Assembly: GCA_948567375.1 (NCBI GenBank)
Contig: OX419755.1
Span: 62,493,944-62,557,943, forward strand
Direction: 5' to 3'
Source of the DNA: Lunularia cruciata
Lineage: Eukaryota > Streptophyta > Marchantiopsida > Lunulariales > Lunulariaceae
Length of the DNA stretch: 64,000 nt
In this document: positions 1 through 11,900 of the stretch, piece after piece
Position numbering within the stretch: position 1 is the first letter of the stretch
How the letters are laid out: every line of letters begins with the position of its first letter
Notes under the pieces: generated by a model
The model's input: only the letters and a program-made list of their open reading frames with translations
What the model was told of the DNA's origin: nothing
The model's database searches: none
Position numbers and translations under genes: made by a program

Positions 1-700
1 TTGTGAACTTTATTTTGAAGCTACCAATCTACAAGATGAGCAAAAACAGATTTTCTTGGCTTCTAGCCAATTGGATGGAGTAGCAAATCTAGGGTGGAGA
101 TTCCGAGTGGAGCAAGCTGAACGACAAATTGTTGCACCAAACTTGACATGGGCAGATTTCAAGAGTGCAATTATAAGTTGGTTCTAAGCTATAAATGCCA
201 CACAAGCTGCACGGGCTAAGTTGGTAGAGTTGAAACAGATTGGCTTTGTAAGAAGTTACATCACGCAGTTCCAAAATACCATCATGCAAATTCTAGATAT
301 ATTGGAAGGTGAAGCTTTGGATTGATTTGTGAGGGGCTTGAAGGTGAAAACCAAATTAGAGGTAACTATACGAGAGCCACAACACTTGGAGGAAGCCATG
401 CGGTTGGCCGAACGTTTTGATTCCTTGGTTGTAACAACTTGGTCTTGACCTCAACCCCCACAGAGCCTACCAATACATTGCACACAAGTGGAAGAGCCAG
501 CACCAATGGAGATTGATGCCATTCAACAAAGACTACTTGGCACGGCAGATAGAGAGAAACTACAACAAAATGGTGGTTGTTTTTATTGTCGCCAATTTAG
601 GTATCGCATTACTAAATGTCCACTCAAGAATAGACGACCTCGACAAGTTGCACAGGTGGAGGTTGTAGAGTGGAATGATCAAGGAAACAAAGAATCCTAA
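1..700 (+). pseudogene. Gypsy gag remnant with degenerate zinc knuckle
   Basis: The frame through 60-300 has the usual gag pattern (WRFRVEQAERQI, then TWADFKSAII, then LKQIGFVRSYITQFQ), interrupted by stops. A nucleocapsid-like segment at about 575-620 has CFYC followed by a final cysteine ten residues later. The histidine expected between them in the CCHC knuckle is replaced (CFYCRQFRYRITKC), so zinc binding would be impaired. A basic tail follows. This is a non-functional relic; the protein start is outside the window. Confidence 0.7.
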
Positions 701-770
701 TAGGAGATTTTGAGCCGCCTACTAGGAGCTTGATTAGTTCCAATGGGATTGAAGGCTTGACCTTGCAAGT

Positions 771-1076
771 TTGCTTCACTTGCAAGATACAATATCTAAT
801 CGGGATTGTAGGATTTTGGTTGATTCTGGAAGTTCAAAGAATTACATCTCTATGCAAGTAGCAAAGGAATTGGGTATTCCTATCAAGCCTATAATTGGAA
901 GTATTTTGATGATGGTGGATGGTAGAAAGGGTTCTGCATTCCGCACATCGCATCTTGTTACCTTCAAGATTGGGAAGAAGTATTTGGAGTGTATGAGGTT
1001 TGTAGTGGCACCTCTACACTATGATATCATTCTGGGTATACCTTGGCTTGAATATCATAAGGTTCAATTCAATTAG
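771..1076 (+). pseudogene. Gypsy aspartic protease fragment
   Basis: The open frame contains LVDSGSSKNYIS, the D-S/T-G active-site motif of retroviral-type aspartic proteases, followed by VAKELGIPI and then DIILGIPWLEYH, the usual C-terminal ILG-W-L signature. About 100 residues are open. In an intact element this would be part of a gag-pol polyprotein and release the mature proteins. Here it is isolated by stops on both sides. Confidence 0.75.
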
Positions 1077-1419
1077 ACCTGATGCCAAATTCAATTACAA
1101 CACCAAGGTAGGAATTTTCAATTAGGTTGTCTGGCACCTTTGAGTAAGACACCTAAGAATAGTCAGTCCCAAGATAGGAAGTTTGTTGAGAAGGTAACCA
1201 TAGACCAAACCTGGGAGGGAGGTGAGTTCAAAGATGGGAATTTTGCCAAGAAGGCAACCAAGGAGCAAGCTTGGAAGAGAGATGAGTCCCTAGAAGAGAA
1301 GTTTGTTAGTAAAGCAACCAAAGAGCAAGCTTTGGAGGAAGATAAGTCTGTATTTGCGGTGTGGATCAAGCCGATTGCACAAGAACAATATGCGGAGGGT
1401 CGAGAGCCTCATTAAGCAA

Positions 1420-2790
1420 TGATTGATCGAATAGTTAAAGAGTTTCTAGACGTGTTTCCGGATGATCTGCCAAAGGGATTACCCTTTGATTGAGGTATGC
1501 CCTTCAAGATCAAGTTATTACCAAGGTAGGTTATTCCAGTGAGTAGAACGATCTATCGGCTCTCACCAAAGGAGTTGGAGGAGTTGCAAACAACACTTCC
1601 AGAGTTGTTGGAGAAGGACTTCATACGACATAGTACCTCTCCTTAGGGAGTATCGGTACTATTTGTTCCAAAGAAATATGGAGGACCTCATTTCTGTATT
1701 GATTATCATGGGTTTAATAAGCAAACCGTGAAGAATGCATATCCCTTGCCTTGGATTGATGACTTGCTTGATCAACTAAGTGGAGCATGCTACTTTTTCC
1801 AAGCTGGATCTTCACAACAACAATTGGCAAATACCTATTGATAGAGAGGATGTGCAAAAGATTACCTTTTGCACAAGGTATGGGCATTTTGAGTGGAGAG
1901 TTCTACCTTTTGGACTCACTAATGCTCCAGTAGTCTTCATGGATTAGATGCATCAAGTGCTGGATGGACTATTGGATCAGTCTGTGGTGGTGTTCTTGGA
2001 TGACATCTTAATCTATAGCAAGATAGAGGCAAAACACATGAATCATGTGCGAGAAGTCCTAAGATGACTACGACAATGGAGATTTTACTGCAAGAAGTCG
2101 AAGTGTGCCTTTGGCCAGAAGGAGGTTACCTTCTTGAGTCATAAGATCTCATCAGAAGGGATTAAGATGGAAGAAGAGAAAATCAAGGCCATTACTGATT
2201 GCCCTACCCTAAAGGATGCTACAAAAGTACGGGCATTCAATGGATTGGCCAGTTTTTACCGACGGTTCATCCATTATTATGCTCATGTGGCTGCACCATT
2301 GACTGACCTCTTGGGAAAGAACTCGAGTTTCCAGTGGACCACCAAGCATGAAGAAGCATTCCAAAAGTTAAAGCATATGGTGTCTTCAAGACCCATTCTT
2401 CAACCATATGATCCTCAACTACCTTGTGTGGTTGATTTTGATGCTTCTAACTTTGCAATTGGAGCCGTGCTGCAACAAGAATTTCTAAATGGACTCCATC
2501 CCATTGCCTTTATGTTTCACCAACTCAATACAACTAAACTAAACTACTCTGCTTGAGATCAAGAACAACTTGCAATGGTATACGCTACCAAGGTATGGAG
2601 GCATTACCTCTTGGGGAAACAAGTGATCATGCAAATTGATCACAAACCATTGTTGCAGACCTTACACTTGGAACACATGAAGAGTCAACATCATTGATGG
2701 GAGGAACAACTACAACTGTATGACATCAAACTTGAGTACAAACTAGGTTGGTTCCATGTCATCCCTGATGCTTTATCATGACAACTTGAT
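1420..2790 (+). pseudogene. Gypsy reverse transcriptase and RNase H remnant
   Basis: Starting near 1420 (IDRIVKEFLDVFPDDLPKG) the frame follows the gypsy reverse transcriptase order. It has a PVSRTIYRLSPKELEEL entry segment, [29 protein letters not shown], and the catalytic FLDDILIYSK box near 1990-2020. The connection and RNase H region follows: TDLLGKNSSFQW, then VVDFDASNFAIGAVLQQ at about 2425-2480, which carries the first RNase H aspartate. Stops at about 1493, 1530 and 1645 and frameshifts near 1800 and 2556 disable it. The family copies element RNA into DNA; this copy cannot. Confidence 0.85.
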
Positions 2791-3640
2791 TTGAAGTCTT
2801 TTCTTCTCATCACAACGGCAATTTCAACGGTGTTAGTTGACTCCAAGGTCCAAAATGAGTTTCAATTAGCTCTACACCAAGATCCCTTCTTCCAAATGGT
2901 ACATGGTCGTCTTATGGCATGTGATAAGGAGTACAACACCTTCTCTATCAAGGAGGGCCTTTTATTCCATGAGGATCGGATCTATGTTCTAGCTAAAGGT
3001 GATCTTTGACTTGTGCACCTTTAAGAAGCCCATGATTTACTCATTACTGGTCACATAGATGTAGACAAGACCTTGGGTACCCTCCAACGTCAATGGTGGT
3101 AGCCCAACATGACACAAGATGTTCAAGAATTTGTCTGATTGTGTGAGAGCTACCAACGCAACAAGGCTAGAAGCCAAGTGGACTCCTTCAACCACTCGCC
3201 ATTCCATTTGCTTGCTAGGAGCATGTGAGCTTAGATCTCATCATATTATTGCCAAAGACAAAACAAGGACATACCGCAATTGTGATGTTTGTGGATAAGC
3301 TTAGTAAGCAAATCCACTTGGCACCAACTTGTGATACGGTGGATGCTCCAACCTTAGCGCAAATCTACTTTGACAATATCTTCAAGCATCATGGGATGCC
3401 ATGTGTACTCATCTCCGATCATGATCCTCAATTTACTAGGAAGTTTTGGCAAACACTCTTCCAGATACTTGGCACCAAGCTTGCTTTGTACACGGCCTAT
3501 CATCCTCAAATTGATGGACAAACCAAACATGCAAATCATACATTGGAGGATATGTTGCGTGCCTTTGTCAATGTCCACCATACCAATTGGGATGGATGTC
3601 TTGTAGTTACAAAATTTGCCTACAACAATTCCAAATAGGC
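2791..3640 (+). pseudogene. Gypsy integrase core remnant
   Basis: After GLLFHEDRIYV and the zinc-binding-like region (AHDLLITGHIDVDKTL, QWWWPNM), the core domain is open from 3225 to 3638. Visible landmarks are VMFVDKLSKQIHL (first catalytic Asp region), LISDHDPQFTRKFW (second catalytic Asp) and YHPQIDGQTKHANHTLE (third catalytic residue, Glu). The spacing fits the D,D-35-E integrase core that inserts element DNA. Stops near 3008, 3023 and 3138 and at 3636 break it. Confidence 0.85.
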
Positions 3641-4320
3641 AAGCACCAGATTTTCTCCTTTCTTTCTCAATTTTGGCCAAGATCCGCTTGTTCCAGATTC
3701 TCTTCTTGCTCTCCCTCCATCTCAAGTTCCTCATACATCCACATTCTTGACCATTATATCCCACTCTCTCCAACAAGCCAAAAGCAACAAGTCTCACCTC
3801 CTTGTTGCTCAAAATTACCAAAAACAATATGCAAACCACCATCGTCATGATCTCACCTTTGAACTCAGTGATAAAGTCATGCTATCCTTTAGTAACCTCC
3901 CTCTCCCACTTGATACCCAAGTTCATAAACTTACCATTAATTGGATAGGCCACTTTGATATCACCCAAATTGTCTCTCTTGTTGCTTATCGACTTGCCTT
4001 GCCTTGTCATATGTGTATCCATCCTGTCTTTCATGTTTCCAAGTTGAAAGCCTTTGTTCCTAACCCCTCCTCCTTTTCCTCTCAAGTCCAACCTCCCCCT
4101 CTTCCTATCCATATCAATGATCATGAGGAGTACAAATTTGATCATATCCTTGCACGTCACCATATTCAACAAGGCCATCGCCAACATATGGAGTACAAGG
4201 TCCTTTGGAAAGGGTATCCCCTTCATGATGCCACATAGGAACCTCTTTCTCACCTCTTGAGTGCACAAACGGCCATCCAAGAATTTGAAGCTTCACTAGC
4301 GACGAGGACGTCACCAACTA
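3640..4320 (+). pseudogene. Gypsy integrase C-terminus and chromodomain remnant
   Basis: The 3747-4238 frame contains the post-core segment VMLSFSNLPLP, then KLTINWIGHFDI (the usual GPF-like region, altered) and HPVFHVSKLKAFVP. It ends in HMEYKVLWKGYPLHDATXEP, where X is the TAG at 4237-4239. The last piece is the chromodomain signature (YxVKWKGY...ATWEP). This places the element in the chromodomain-bearing branch of Ty3/gypsy, whose chromodomains are thought to target integration to heterochromatin. The stop within the signature, in place of the conserved Trp, confirms decay. Confidence 0.8.
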
Positions 4321-4334
4321 GCAGCGGGGGAATA
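4321..4334 (+). promoter_or_regulatory. Polypurine tract of the plus-strand gypsy element
   Basis: GCAGCGGGGGAATA directly precedes TGTAAC, the LTR start. A G-rich purine run immediately upstream of a 5'-TG is the standard plus-strand primer site of LTR retrotransposons. Confidence 0.7.
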
Positions 4335-4403
4335 TGTAACAGTATGGATTTTAGCGACATAGTTAGTAAGGCTAATGAAGTAGAGAATAAGCCAAATTAG
4401 CCT

Positions 4404-4614
4404 AGAATATTCCAAAATCATCTAGGAAACTTCTTGGGAAGCTTCCTTACTAGTTAACTTGCGCTCTAAGCAGGTAGCTTCTAGAAGCTTCTAACTAGCT
4501 TAGCTTGCATACCAAGTAGGCGACTTCTAGAAAAAAGCTTCTTGAGAAGCTTCATAGTTAACTTGGCTTGCACTCTAAGAAAGCGGTTCAAGGAAGCTTC
4601 TTGAGAAGCTTCTC
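4404..4614 (+). promoter_or_regulatory. Cluster of heat-shock-element-like sites in the LTR promoter
   Basis: Alternating GAA/TTC pentamer units are dense here. They include GAATATTC at 4405, GAAACTTC followed by GAAGCTTC at 4427-4446, the perfect three-unit site TTCTAGAAGCTTC at 4479-4491, TTCTAGAA at 4524, and TTCTTGAGAAGCTTC at 4540 and 4599. Heat shock factors bind nGAAnnTTCnnGAAn arrays. The cluster ends about 20 bp upstream of the TATA box, where promoter elements are expected. Function is inferred. Confidence 0.5.
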
Positions 4615-4631
4615 AAGGGCCTTGTATGCTA

Positions 4632-4640
4632 CCTATAAAT
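4632..4640 (+). promoter_or_regulatory. TATA box of the gypsy LTR
   Basis: CTATAAATA inside the LTR, about 300 bp from its start, is a typical plant TATA box and would start transcription near 4665. Confidence 0.55.
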
Positions 4641-5034
4641 ACCAAAGCTGAAGCTCATGCTAGGCATTCAGAGTTTTCCCTCATTCAAGTGTCCCAATGT
4701 GAGCTTCCATTCTCTTATTTCTCTCTTTGGTCATGGTCTTTTACAACCAACTTGGTCTATAGGAGATTGTCTCCTCCCAATAGTCAAAACTAAAACCCAT
4801 AGGGTATAACACTACTCCTCCAACTAGCACATCATATGACTCAACTATTGTCACAATAGCCTAAGCTCTCACCACCAAGCTATCAGTCGGATGACTAGGC
4901 TAAACCTAGACAACAAGCTCCACACGTATGATGTGTTTTGTTGAACCACCACCTAGAGATATCTAGATCTGAAATGGACACCTCTCCACATTGGTCTTCT
5001 GTAACTCCAGACCAACAACTACAGCCTTCCCCAA

Positions 5035-5075
5035 CATAAGGGACTATGCACCAGAGTCTAACAAGACTCTCTATG
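5035..5075 (-). pseudogene. Gypsy protease active-site remnant
   Basis: The minus strand reads VLLDSGA here, the D-S-G motif of retrotransposon aspartic proteases, with stops immediately on either side. It is the last recognisable part of the minus-strand element before the foreign LTR. Confidence 0.5.
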
Positions 5076-5899
5076 GTGTATAGACCTTTCTTCAAGGTCC
5101 CACCAAACAAAAAATCTCCCTTTGGTTATCCAATACGACAACACTAGGTGTGAACCGTGCTCTCTCAAAGGCCAGTCTAGTTGGCAACTCCTCTAGTCTA
5201 GCCGTTGTTACTTGCCCTAAACTCCTGGTCGTTGAACGGATCCCATGCTCCTCAACCAAGTAAGCTCCACTACCAACCACCTCTACTCTAGTAGTAGGAA
5301 CCGCATCATCCCTACTCTCACACAGCATGGCAACCAACTAAAACATTGGGGTTGGGTCAACTCCCAATGTAAACATATCATTGACCAAAAACAAAGGACG
5401 CCACATAATCAGCTGAGCCGCCCCCAACATCATGCTAGACTCAATCTGTGTGATAGTAGGTGGTTGACTAGTAGGTAGTCCGTCATGTACTCCATCACCA
5501 TCTCCCACACCTGCATTGGGACGTCTAGGAACTATGGATGTTTTTTGCAATGCCTCAAATAGCATGAAAGACTGGAGAAGTGTGACTTGTCTCCCAACCT
5601 CTCCTCTTTGTAGGTCCAACTCCAATGATGTTCCTCTATGCTTTGGAGCACGTACTACACTCTTAGTCACTACTACATATGCATTCACCTGTGCTGCTCC
5701 GCACATGAAGTCCAAAGCATCTCTATCACTAGCATATGAGGTGGAAGCCTAAGCATCCAAATCTGATCTCCTTTGAGCAATGGCCATACTAGCCAATCTT
5801 TGCTCCAATTGCTCAATCCGAGTAGCCATAGATGTATCAAAAGTAAGGGTAGGTACTGCACCCCTACTAGGTGTAGATGCTCTCCCACCACCTCTACCA

Positions 5900-7126
5900 C
5901 CTTGTCCTCCATGAACTAGAGCTCCTCTATTACCTACTATAGCAGCCCTACCACTCTGTAACTCCGGGTGTAGGTCAAAACACCGATCACTAATGTGACC
6001 AAATCTGTGGCAATGCTCACACTACCTCTGTGCTGGCTGTGATGCACCAAGGTATCAAGTCCATTGCCCAGAGTACACTCTCTCTGATGGTGAGTTCCAC
6101 CACAAGTCCAACAAGCAACACCACCACTCATTAGTTGTTGCTAACCCAAAAATGAAGGTAAGGGTCTAACTCCACTAGGCCCTCCACTCGCTCCATAAGA
6201 TCTAGGCTGTCCACCTTGTCCTCAAAAACCAACTAGATGTGGTGCACTCTAGAAGAAGTCACAACTGTGGCTGAGGTCTCCCTACCAAATCCAAATGTCA
6301 CCACCCTCTCCTCCTCCATGTTGAGCTCAATACGCTCAACCAAACCAAAGACCACTGCCAAAGTAAGCGAAGTAGCTTGTAACAACGTAACATCACAAAC
6401 TCTAAATTGCAACTCCTTGTCTAGTATCCCATACCAAAACTGTACTGCTTGGGCCTCAGTAACTCCCTGAGTGAAGTTGATCAACCGCCTCATGTGAGTG
6501 TATGCTTTGCGTAGGCTCTCTCTAGCCTTCTGTTGGAACTCTTGCAAGCTCATCAGCTTGTCAGTCCGCACTCCTTGGTAGTTTTGCCTCAAACATTGGA
6601 AGAACTCCACCATGGGGTTAAACCCGAGTACCACACCACCTCCTGCAGCGGTACCTCCACTTGTAGTAGCACTATCTCTAGCTAGTGCACCTCCACTAAC
6701 ACTACTTGAGCTAGAACTTGTAGGTACAACCAATCTACTCTTGGCTACCCAACCTGAAGTGATAAAGACATAGTTCAAAGACCAATATTATCTCCATAAC
6801 TTGATCTCATCCAAATGAGCTCTCCTAAACTCATGGTAGTCATCCATTGGTGGACCCTCTAGATGCTAAAACAACCCCTTCCATGCCATGAAGGGTGTAA
6901 ACAAAGTTGGGTTCCGCATTTGCTGTAGATCACACCAACTATCAAACTTTTGGATGAAGTCATCCAACTCAATAGTACCCACTGTACCAGAGTAACGCTT
7001 AGGGCCTTTGGAGGCCCCATAAATCTTGTCCATGTCCCACAACAACGGTGCAAACACACCAAGTGCACTCTCAATTGAATCAACTCTTGTGTCAAACTCC
7101 AACTTAGAGTCAATCTCCTCCCTCAC
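5900..7126 (-). pseudogene. Gypsy gag remnant with a CCHC zinc knuckle
   Basis: The N-terminal frame (7126-6866) reads MREEIDSKLEFDTRVDSIES. A stop and frameshift separate it from an open gag core at 6778-6233. The core has the retrotransposon gag motif: FFQCLRQNYQGVRTDKLMSL, ARESLRKAYTHMRRLINF, FWYGILDKELQFRV. Around 6020-5975 the minus strand reads CEHCHRFGHISDRC, a perfect C-x2-C-x4-H-x4-C nucleocapsid knuckle. A second, imperfect one (CWTCGGTHHQREC) lies near 6100. The two knuckles are in different frames, so the gene is broken. Confidence 0.75.
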
Positions 7127-7129
7127 TAT

Positions 7130-8900
7130 GACCTAAGATACATGTTGATATTGAGTACCACTCTAAGTAAACCCATTGCATACTACATGACTATCTCTTG
7201 TGGAATCTCCAAAGAACTTTGTAGTGAGAAAGTAACTGCAACCACAAACTGCAACAGTAAATCGAAACCACAAATTGCAACCGCAAGTACCCCACTAAGT
7301 GCCAACACTACCAAGTGCCGATACCAACTAAGCATCACCCACTAATGTAACTCTAATGGAGATAACTACAATAAGGGAAAGGGCAACTTGTAACGTGCCA
7401 TCACAACACGCACTCTCCAAGTCTATAGGTCATCACTCCAGCCTCACTATCAAGAGCACACCAGAGCACAAATGCTTGAAAGTCAGGGTACCTCACACAA
7501 ACGTGGTGCACAAACAAGAAGCAAAGAATGGAGATGGTCAAATCACAAGGAATCTAAACAAAAACTCCCCATCTCATAAAACAACACGGGATTGACTTTG
7601 CCACCATTTGGCATTTGACATAAGAGAAGTTTGTATCTAAGTCCTAAGCTACCAGGATCACCAAGAATTGATCAAATTGCCTCTCTTAGCCAAAGCTACA
7701 AGTGTATAGATAATAATGGCATAGTCACTAGGACAAAAAATAAGGATGGACCAGTTGGCTAGGGCACCAATCTAGGAAAAAGAGATCTAGGGGTAAAACC
7801 CTATTGCACACAATTTAGCAGGAAAGGCAAATTTTGCCAAAAAATGACCAATATCTACTCTAAACTAGTTAGCCTCACGCCATCAAGCTGGCTTGCTGGC
7901 CCTTCTAGGTCGTTGTAGCCTCTCATAGCCCACAACTTATGTCTTGAAGCCTCTAAATGTCAAAATTCAGCCAAATGAGGTCTTTCTTCTTGCCACTTTG
8001 AACCTCCTCTAAAATTTGGCAAAAGTCCTCCAAACTAGCAAAACTCCTCCAAATCTAGCCAAAATCTTACGTAAAATCCAACCAAAATTTGACATAAACC
8101 CTAAAGTTGGCTGACCGCCAAATCCCCCGCTAACTCTTCACTTGAGCTAAATTGAAAACACGGGTTTCTCCAAATTACCAATTCATGAGAATAACTTCCC
8201 AACTCCACCTTCAATTTTACTTTTTTAGCCCAATTCACAACAAATTGGTACTTCATTCACCTCTTGAGCTCAAAATCACAACCACTACTCAAAATTTGCT
8301 CCTTTTGTGCTCAAAAATTGGCCAACACTTCCGCATATTGTTTGCCTTACTGCCAAATCTCCATCAAGCAACAAGCTTCTGCACACTAGGGAAAAACTGA
8401 ACTTCAATTGAGCTACCAATGATTCACCTAGCTTGGAGATACCAACACTCAAAGTTCTTGCACCCGATTTCTCCCTAATTTCACTTCTAGGATGTAATCA
8501 GATTGTTTACCACTCTAAACTCAACTCAACTCATATCAGTACTTGATCTGTCACTCTATAAACTGCCAACAATCGTGCACTAATTAGAGTCAAGCCACAC
8601 CCGCTCTAGCTAAGAGAATCCATGTGATGCTCACCAGCTTCTATCCACCATAGCCAAGAATTCGAAGGCTCAACATCAAAGAAGTGAACTCTTTGGAGTT
8701 GCACCTCAAAAATATATCCCTGACTGGAGCTAGGTCTAAAACCCTAATGGTCTCATTGATGGCAGACTCAACAGTGCAAATGGTGCAAAGTGACAGTGGG
8801 CTCCACCGTGAAGTCAATACCCTGAACACAGACTCTGACTATCGGAAAGTAGTCTTTGAGAAACTGCTGAAATAACTCTAACTACCATCATTGGAACTTT
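7130..8900. other. Non-coding flank of the minus-strand gypsy element
   Basis: AC-rich sequence with no convincing coding frame. It probably holds the leader and LTR of the minus-strand element, but no terminal TG/CA pair with a matching partner is visible in the window. Confidence 0.35.
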
Positions 8901-11900
8901 AGTGTCCGAGCAATCTAGATTTGACACTACAAATGGCGTGACAAAAAAGACATAAGAAATACACATGTCAATATTGAAGTATAGTACCTTACATGTTGAT
9001 TACATCTAAATTACATGTTAATTGGAGGATTGCACACTTTTCCTATTTTTACCTTTAATTGAATGACATAGGTAAGAATATAAGAAACTATGGTGTTGTT
9101 ATATATGTTTATTATCTATCTTGATGAGCACATTTTAGAAATAAATAAGCCAGATGTAGATAGTCCAACTTACTCATAGTTAAAATTATAAAATTCTGAG
9201 CATTATATATCCATTTAAGTAGATTTAAAGAAGACTCTTATATTATTTACCATCAATGGTGAGGAATATTTTGGATCTTAAAGGTTGTTTGAATCAAGCA
9301 TCCAAACTAGCTTACTTTTTGCATAATATAACCTTCCATTAAGAATTTTTTTTTAAAGCTTTGTATATCTTTGTATTTAAGTTTAGGGTAAGGAACTTAC
9401 AAATATCATAGAAGAAGACATAATATCTAATTGCTTTATTTCTAGATAAGATAAATACTTTGATAATGTGCAAATTAACTTTCATATTTGTAGTAAGTAA
9501 AGGGAAAATGGAGAAAACATGAAGAGACAAGATAAGAAGTATCCCTCTCAAATTTATAGTAGGTACAATGAATATAGATAAACTTCAAAAATATGAAGAG
9601 TAGATAAGAAGTGTATGAGGATTTCAATCTTTCTTGTATCTAGCATTAAAAGACATTGAGATGAAATGTTTTGTATGTTATGGTTTTATTTCTCTCTATA
9701 AAAAATTTAGAAAAAGAATGTTTCATTTTCTTTCCAACTTGAATAGCAATTCATAAAACCTCAAAAACTCAAATACCACTTAAGAAACTATGTAGCTTTG
9801 ATTGACATACACAATATTCATGTCTTTACTTCTTGCTATGTTCGTATGTTAAGAGAGGTCTCTAAAACCTTTACATGGAAAATACCAATACCCAAATAGA
9901 TGAAGTATTTTTAAGGAGCTTAAGAAACAAAAAGTGTAATTATTTTTTTGAAGGATTTTATTTCAAAGTCACTCTTGATACATCAAAGTTTTAATATTCC
10001 CATTAATTGAACAAGGAAGAGAAGTAAGGAGTAAACATTGGATGCTCAACCATTGAGTAAACAAATGCATGTAATTATAGTTATTTTATAGAGAATAAAC
10101 AAGCAGCTCATAAATCAATTCAATGTATGGTATTTTGTTGATATATAATGTACTCTTTTGAATTTAGATTGAATTAATAGTCATTCTTCTACAAATTATT
10201 GTAGCATAAATGTTGCATAATAGGTACTTTTGTAGAAATAAAGATCAACAAATTATTAAGGTGAAGTTTGAATTTGGAGGATAAACCTTATTTGGATATA
10301 AAAGTAGACTGCATACATAACTATACATAGTTTGAATTTAGTTAATAAATTTAGTGTGGAGTTTGGTACATACTTTCTCTCAAATAATATTGTAAGTAAG
10401 TTTAGCATTTAGTAATTTAGTATCATTCTTAATCCTTGTAACCATATAGACTGTTCTTGAGAAATTCAGGAGGACTACCAGAAAAGAGAAAATTGGACAG
10501 TTTTAGTTTTAAAACTATGTAGATCATTAAATTATAATACTAATCCATTATTTTTGAATTTAAATGTTCTACTAATATAAAATAATTTTACTTTTGTCTA
10601 TAAAATGAGAAAAATTCTTCAAAACGTTACATTTAGATTATAGAAGGACAAAAAGGTGGCTATAATTGACCTCTTTCTCTTAAAATTGTTTAATTCTGAT
10701 TATCTGAATGTATAAATAGTTAAGAATGCTTATAACAAATTATTAGTTGTTGTGATTTTGTATGTCTATTTAACATGTTAATATCAAATGGGAATCTTTG
10801 ATTATACTATGTGAGATAGGTAATTGAGTATTATATGTAAAGATAAAATATTTATTGAAATCTACAAAGGAATCTATTATGAAATATGAAATATTCAATT
10901 TTGTATCAGTCTATTGTGACTTAGAAAAATGTATACATTGTGTTTATCTTATGTATAGGCTTTTATATTATTCTTCAATTTATTCAGATTTCATACAAAC
11001 TAAAGTCAACTATATGAGGATCTTATATATAAAATAAAAAAGGCATACAAAATAAATTACATGTATTTAAATTGTAAGTTAACATAACAAGATGAGATGT
11101 ATTCCATAATATAATTATGCAAAAGTAAAAGCAGTTATAACAAATTCTAAATATTAAGATATCAAGGTAGCACAAATCAATTAACTATGTTTTCATTGAA
11201 TTTATTAAAGAACTTATTTCATTTATTTAGTATTTTACTTATCTCTAAATAAATAATGTACTACAAATTTCATTATTTTAATTTAAGAATTACTTGTTAA
11301 AGTATGATTGATTGTGAATAATTTACTAGTAATTTATCCTTATGATTTTAATTTCTGCATCTCTTATACTATTATTCTTATGCTTATGCGATGTAACAAG
11401 AGAAGACATTAATTCATTTATAGTAGTATGATATTTTTATATAACTTGAGGTACATCTAATACATATATCTAGTTAACTTGTATATAACTTACAGCACAA
11501 TGGATTATATTTTATATCTTTTTCAATAATCCTATCTCACAAGTTCTATTATACACATACTCTTGATCTTAACTGTCTATATAAAAAGTCAAAGTATAGT
11601 TGAATACAAATTTTATATCGTGGTTGTATTAAAATTACTCAATATTTTGAAAGTATAAAACATCTAATATATCACAATCAACAAAATACATGATGATAAG
11701 TATTACGATGATTTATTCCCTTTCCGTATCTTAAATATATATCATGAATTTTACTTTGAGATCAAATAAATTTAAAACTGGTGATGAATGCATTCAGAGA
11801 TATTACAAAGTAAATCTAAATATTCAGTCATTGAAAAGTATATGTACATTAATAAGAGTAGACTTATTCATCTAATTTATCAAAATTGATTGAGGTGAAA

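Larger units (their letters stand above)
1..4890 (+). mobile_element. Degenerate Ty3/gypsy chromovirus-type LTR retrotransposon, 5' end outside window
   Basis: Reading the plus strand in shifting frames gives the gypsy order gag, protease, reverse transcriptase, RNase H, integrase and chromodomain, followed by a purine-rich tract and an LTR beginning TGTAAC at 4335. Many in-frame stops and frameshifts (for example near 187, 325, 1075, 1493, 2556, 3008 and 3636) show that it is dead. The order integrase-last plus a C-terminal chromodomain is diagnostic of the chromovirus branch of Ty3/gypsy. The 5' LTR and start of gag are off the left edge. The right end of the 3' LTR is not defined by a second LTR copy, so 4890 is an estimate placed where minus-strand sequence of another element begins. 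Confidence 0.85.
4335..4890 (+). repeat. 3' LTR of the plus-strand gypsy element (right end approximate)
   Basis: It begins TGTAACAG just after the polypurine tract. It carries imperfect direct repeats of 65-80 bp (TTGCGCTCTAAG near 4459, TTGCATACCAAG near 4505, TTGCACTCTAAG near 4568), each followed by AAGCTTCTTGAGAAGCTT-type palindromes. A TATA box lies at 4632-4640. The partner LTR is outside the window, so the right boundary is inferred. Confidence 0.6.
4890..8900 (-). mobile_element. Second degenerate gypsy element, minus strand, gag and protease end only
   Basis: On the minus strand, gag runs from 7126 down to about 5900 and a protease motif lies near 5060. The sequence then stops at the plus-strand element's LTR, so reverse transcriptase and integrase are absent in the window. 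Upstream of gag (7130-8900), AC-rich non-coding DNA is where a leader and LTR would lie, but I could not define LTR borders or a primer-binding site. The right boundary is therefore approximate. Confidence 0.6.
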
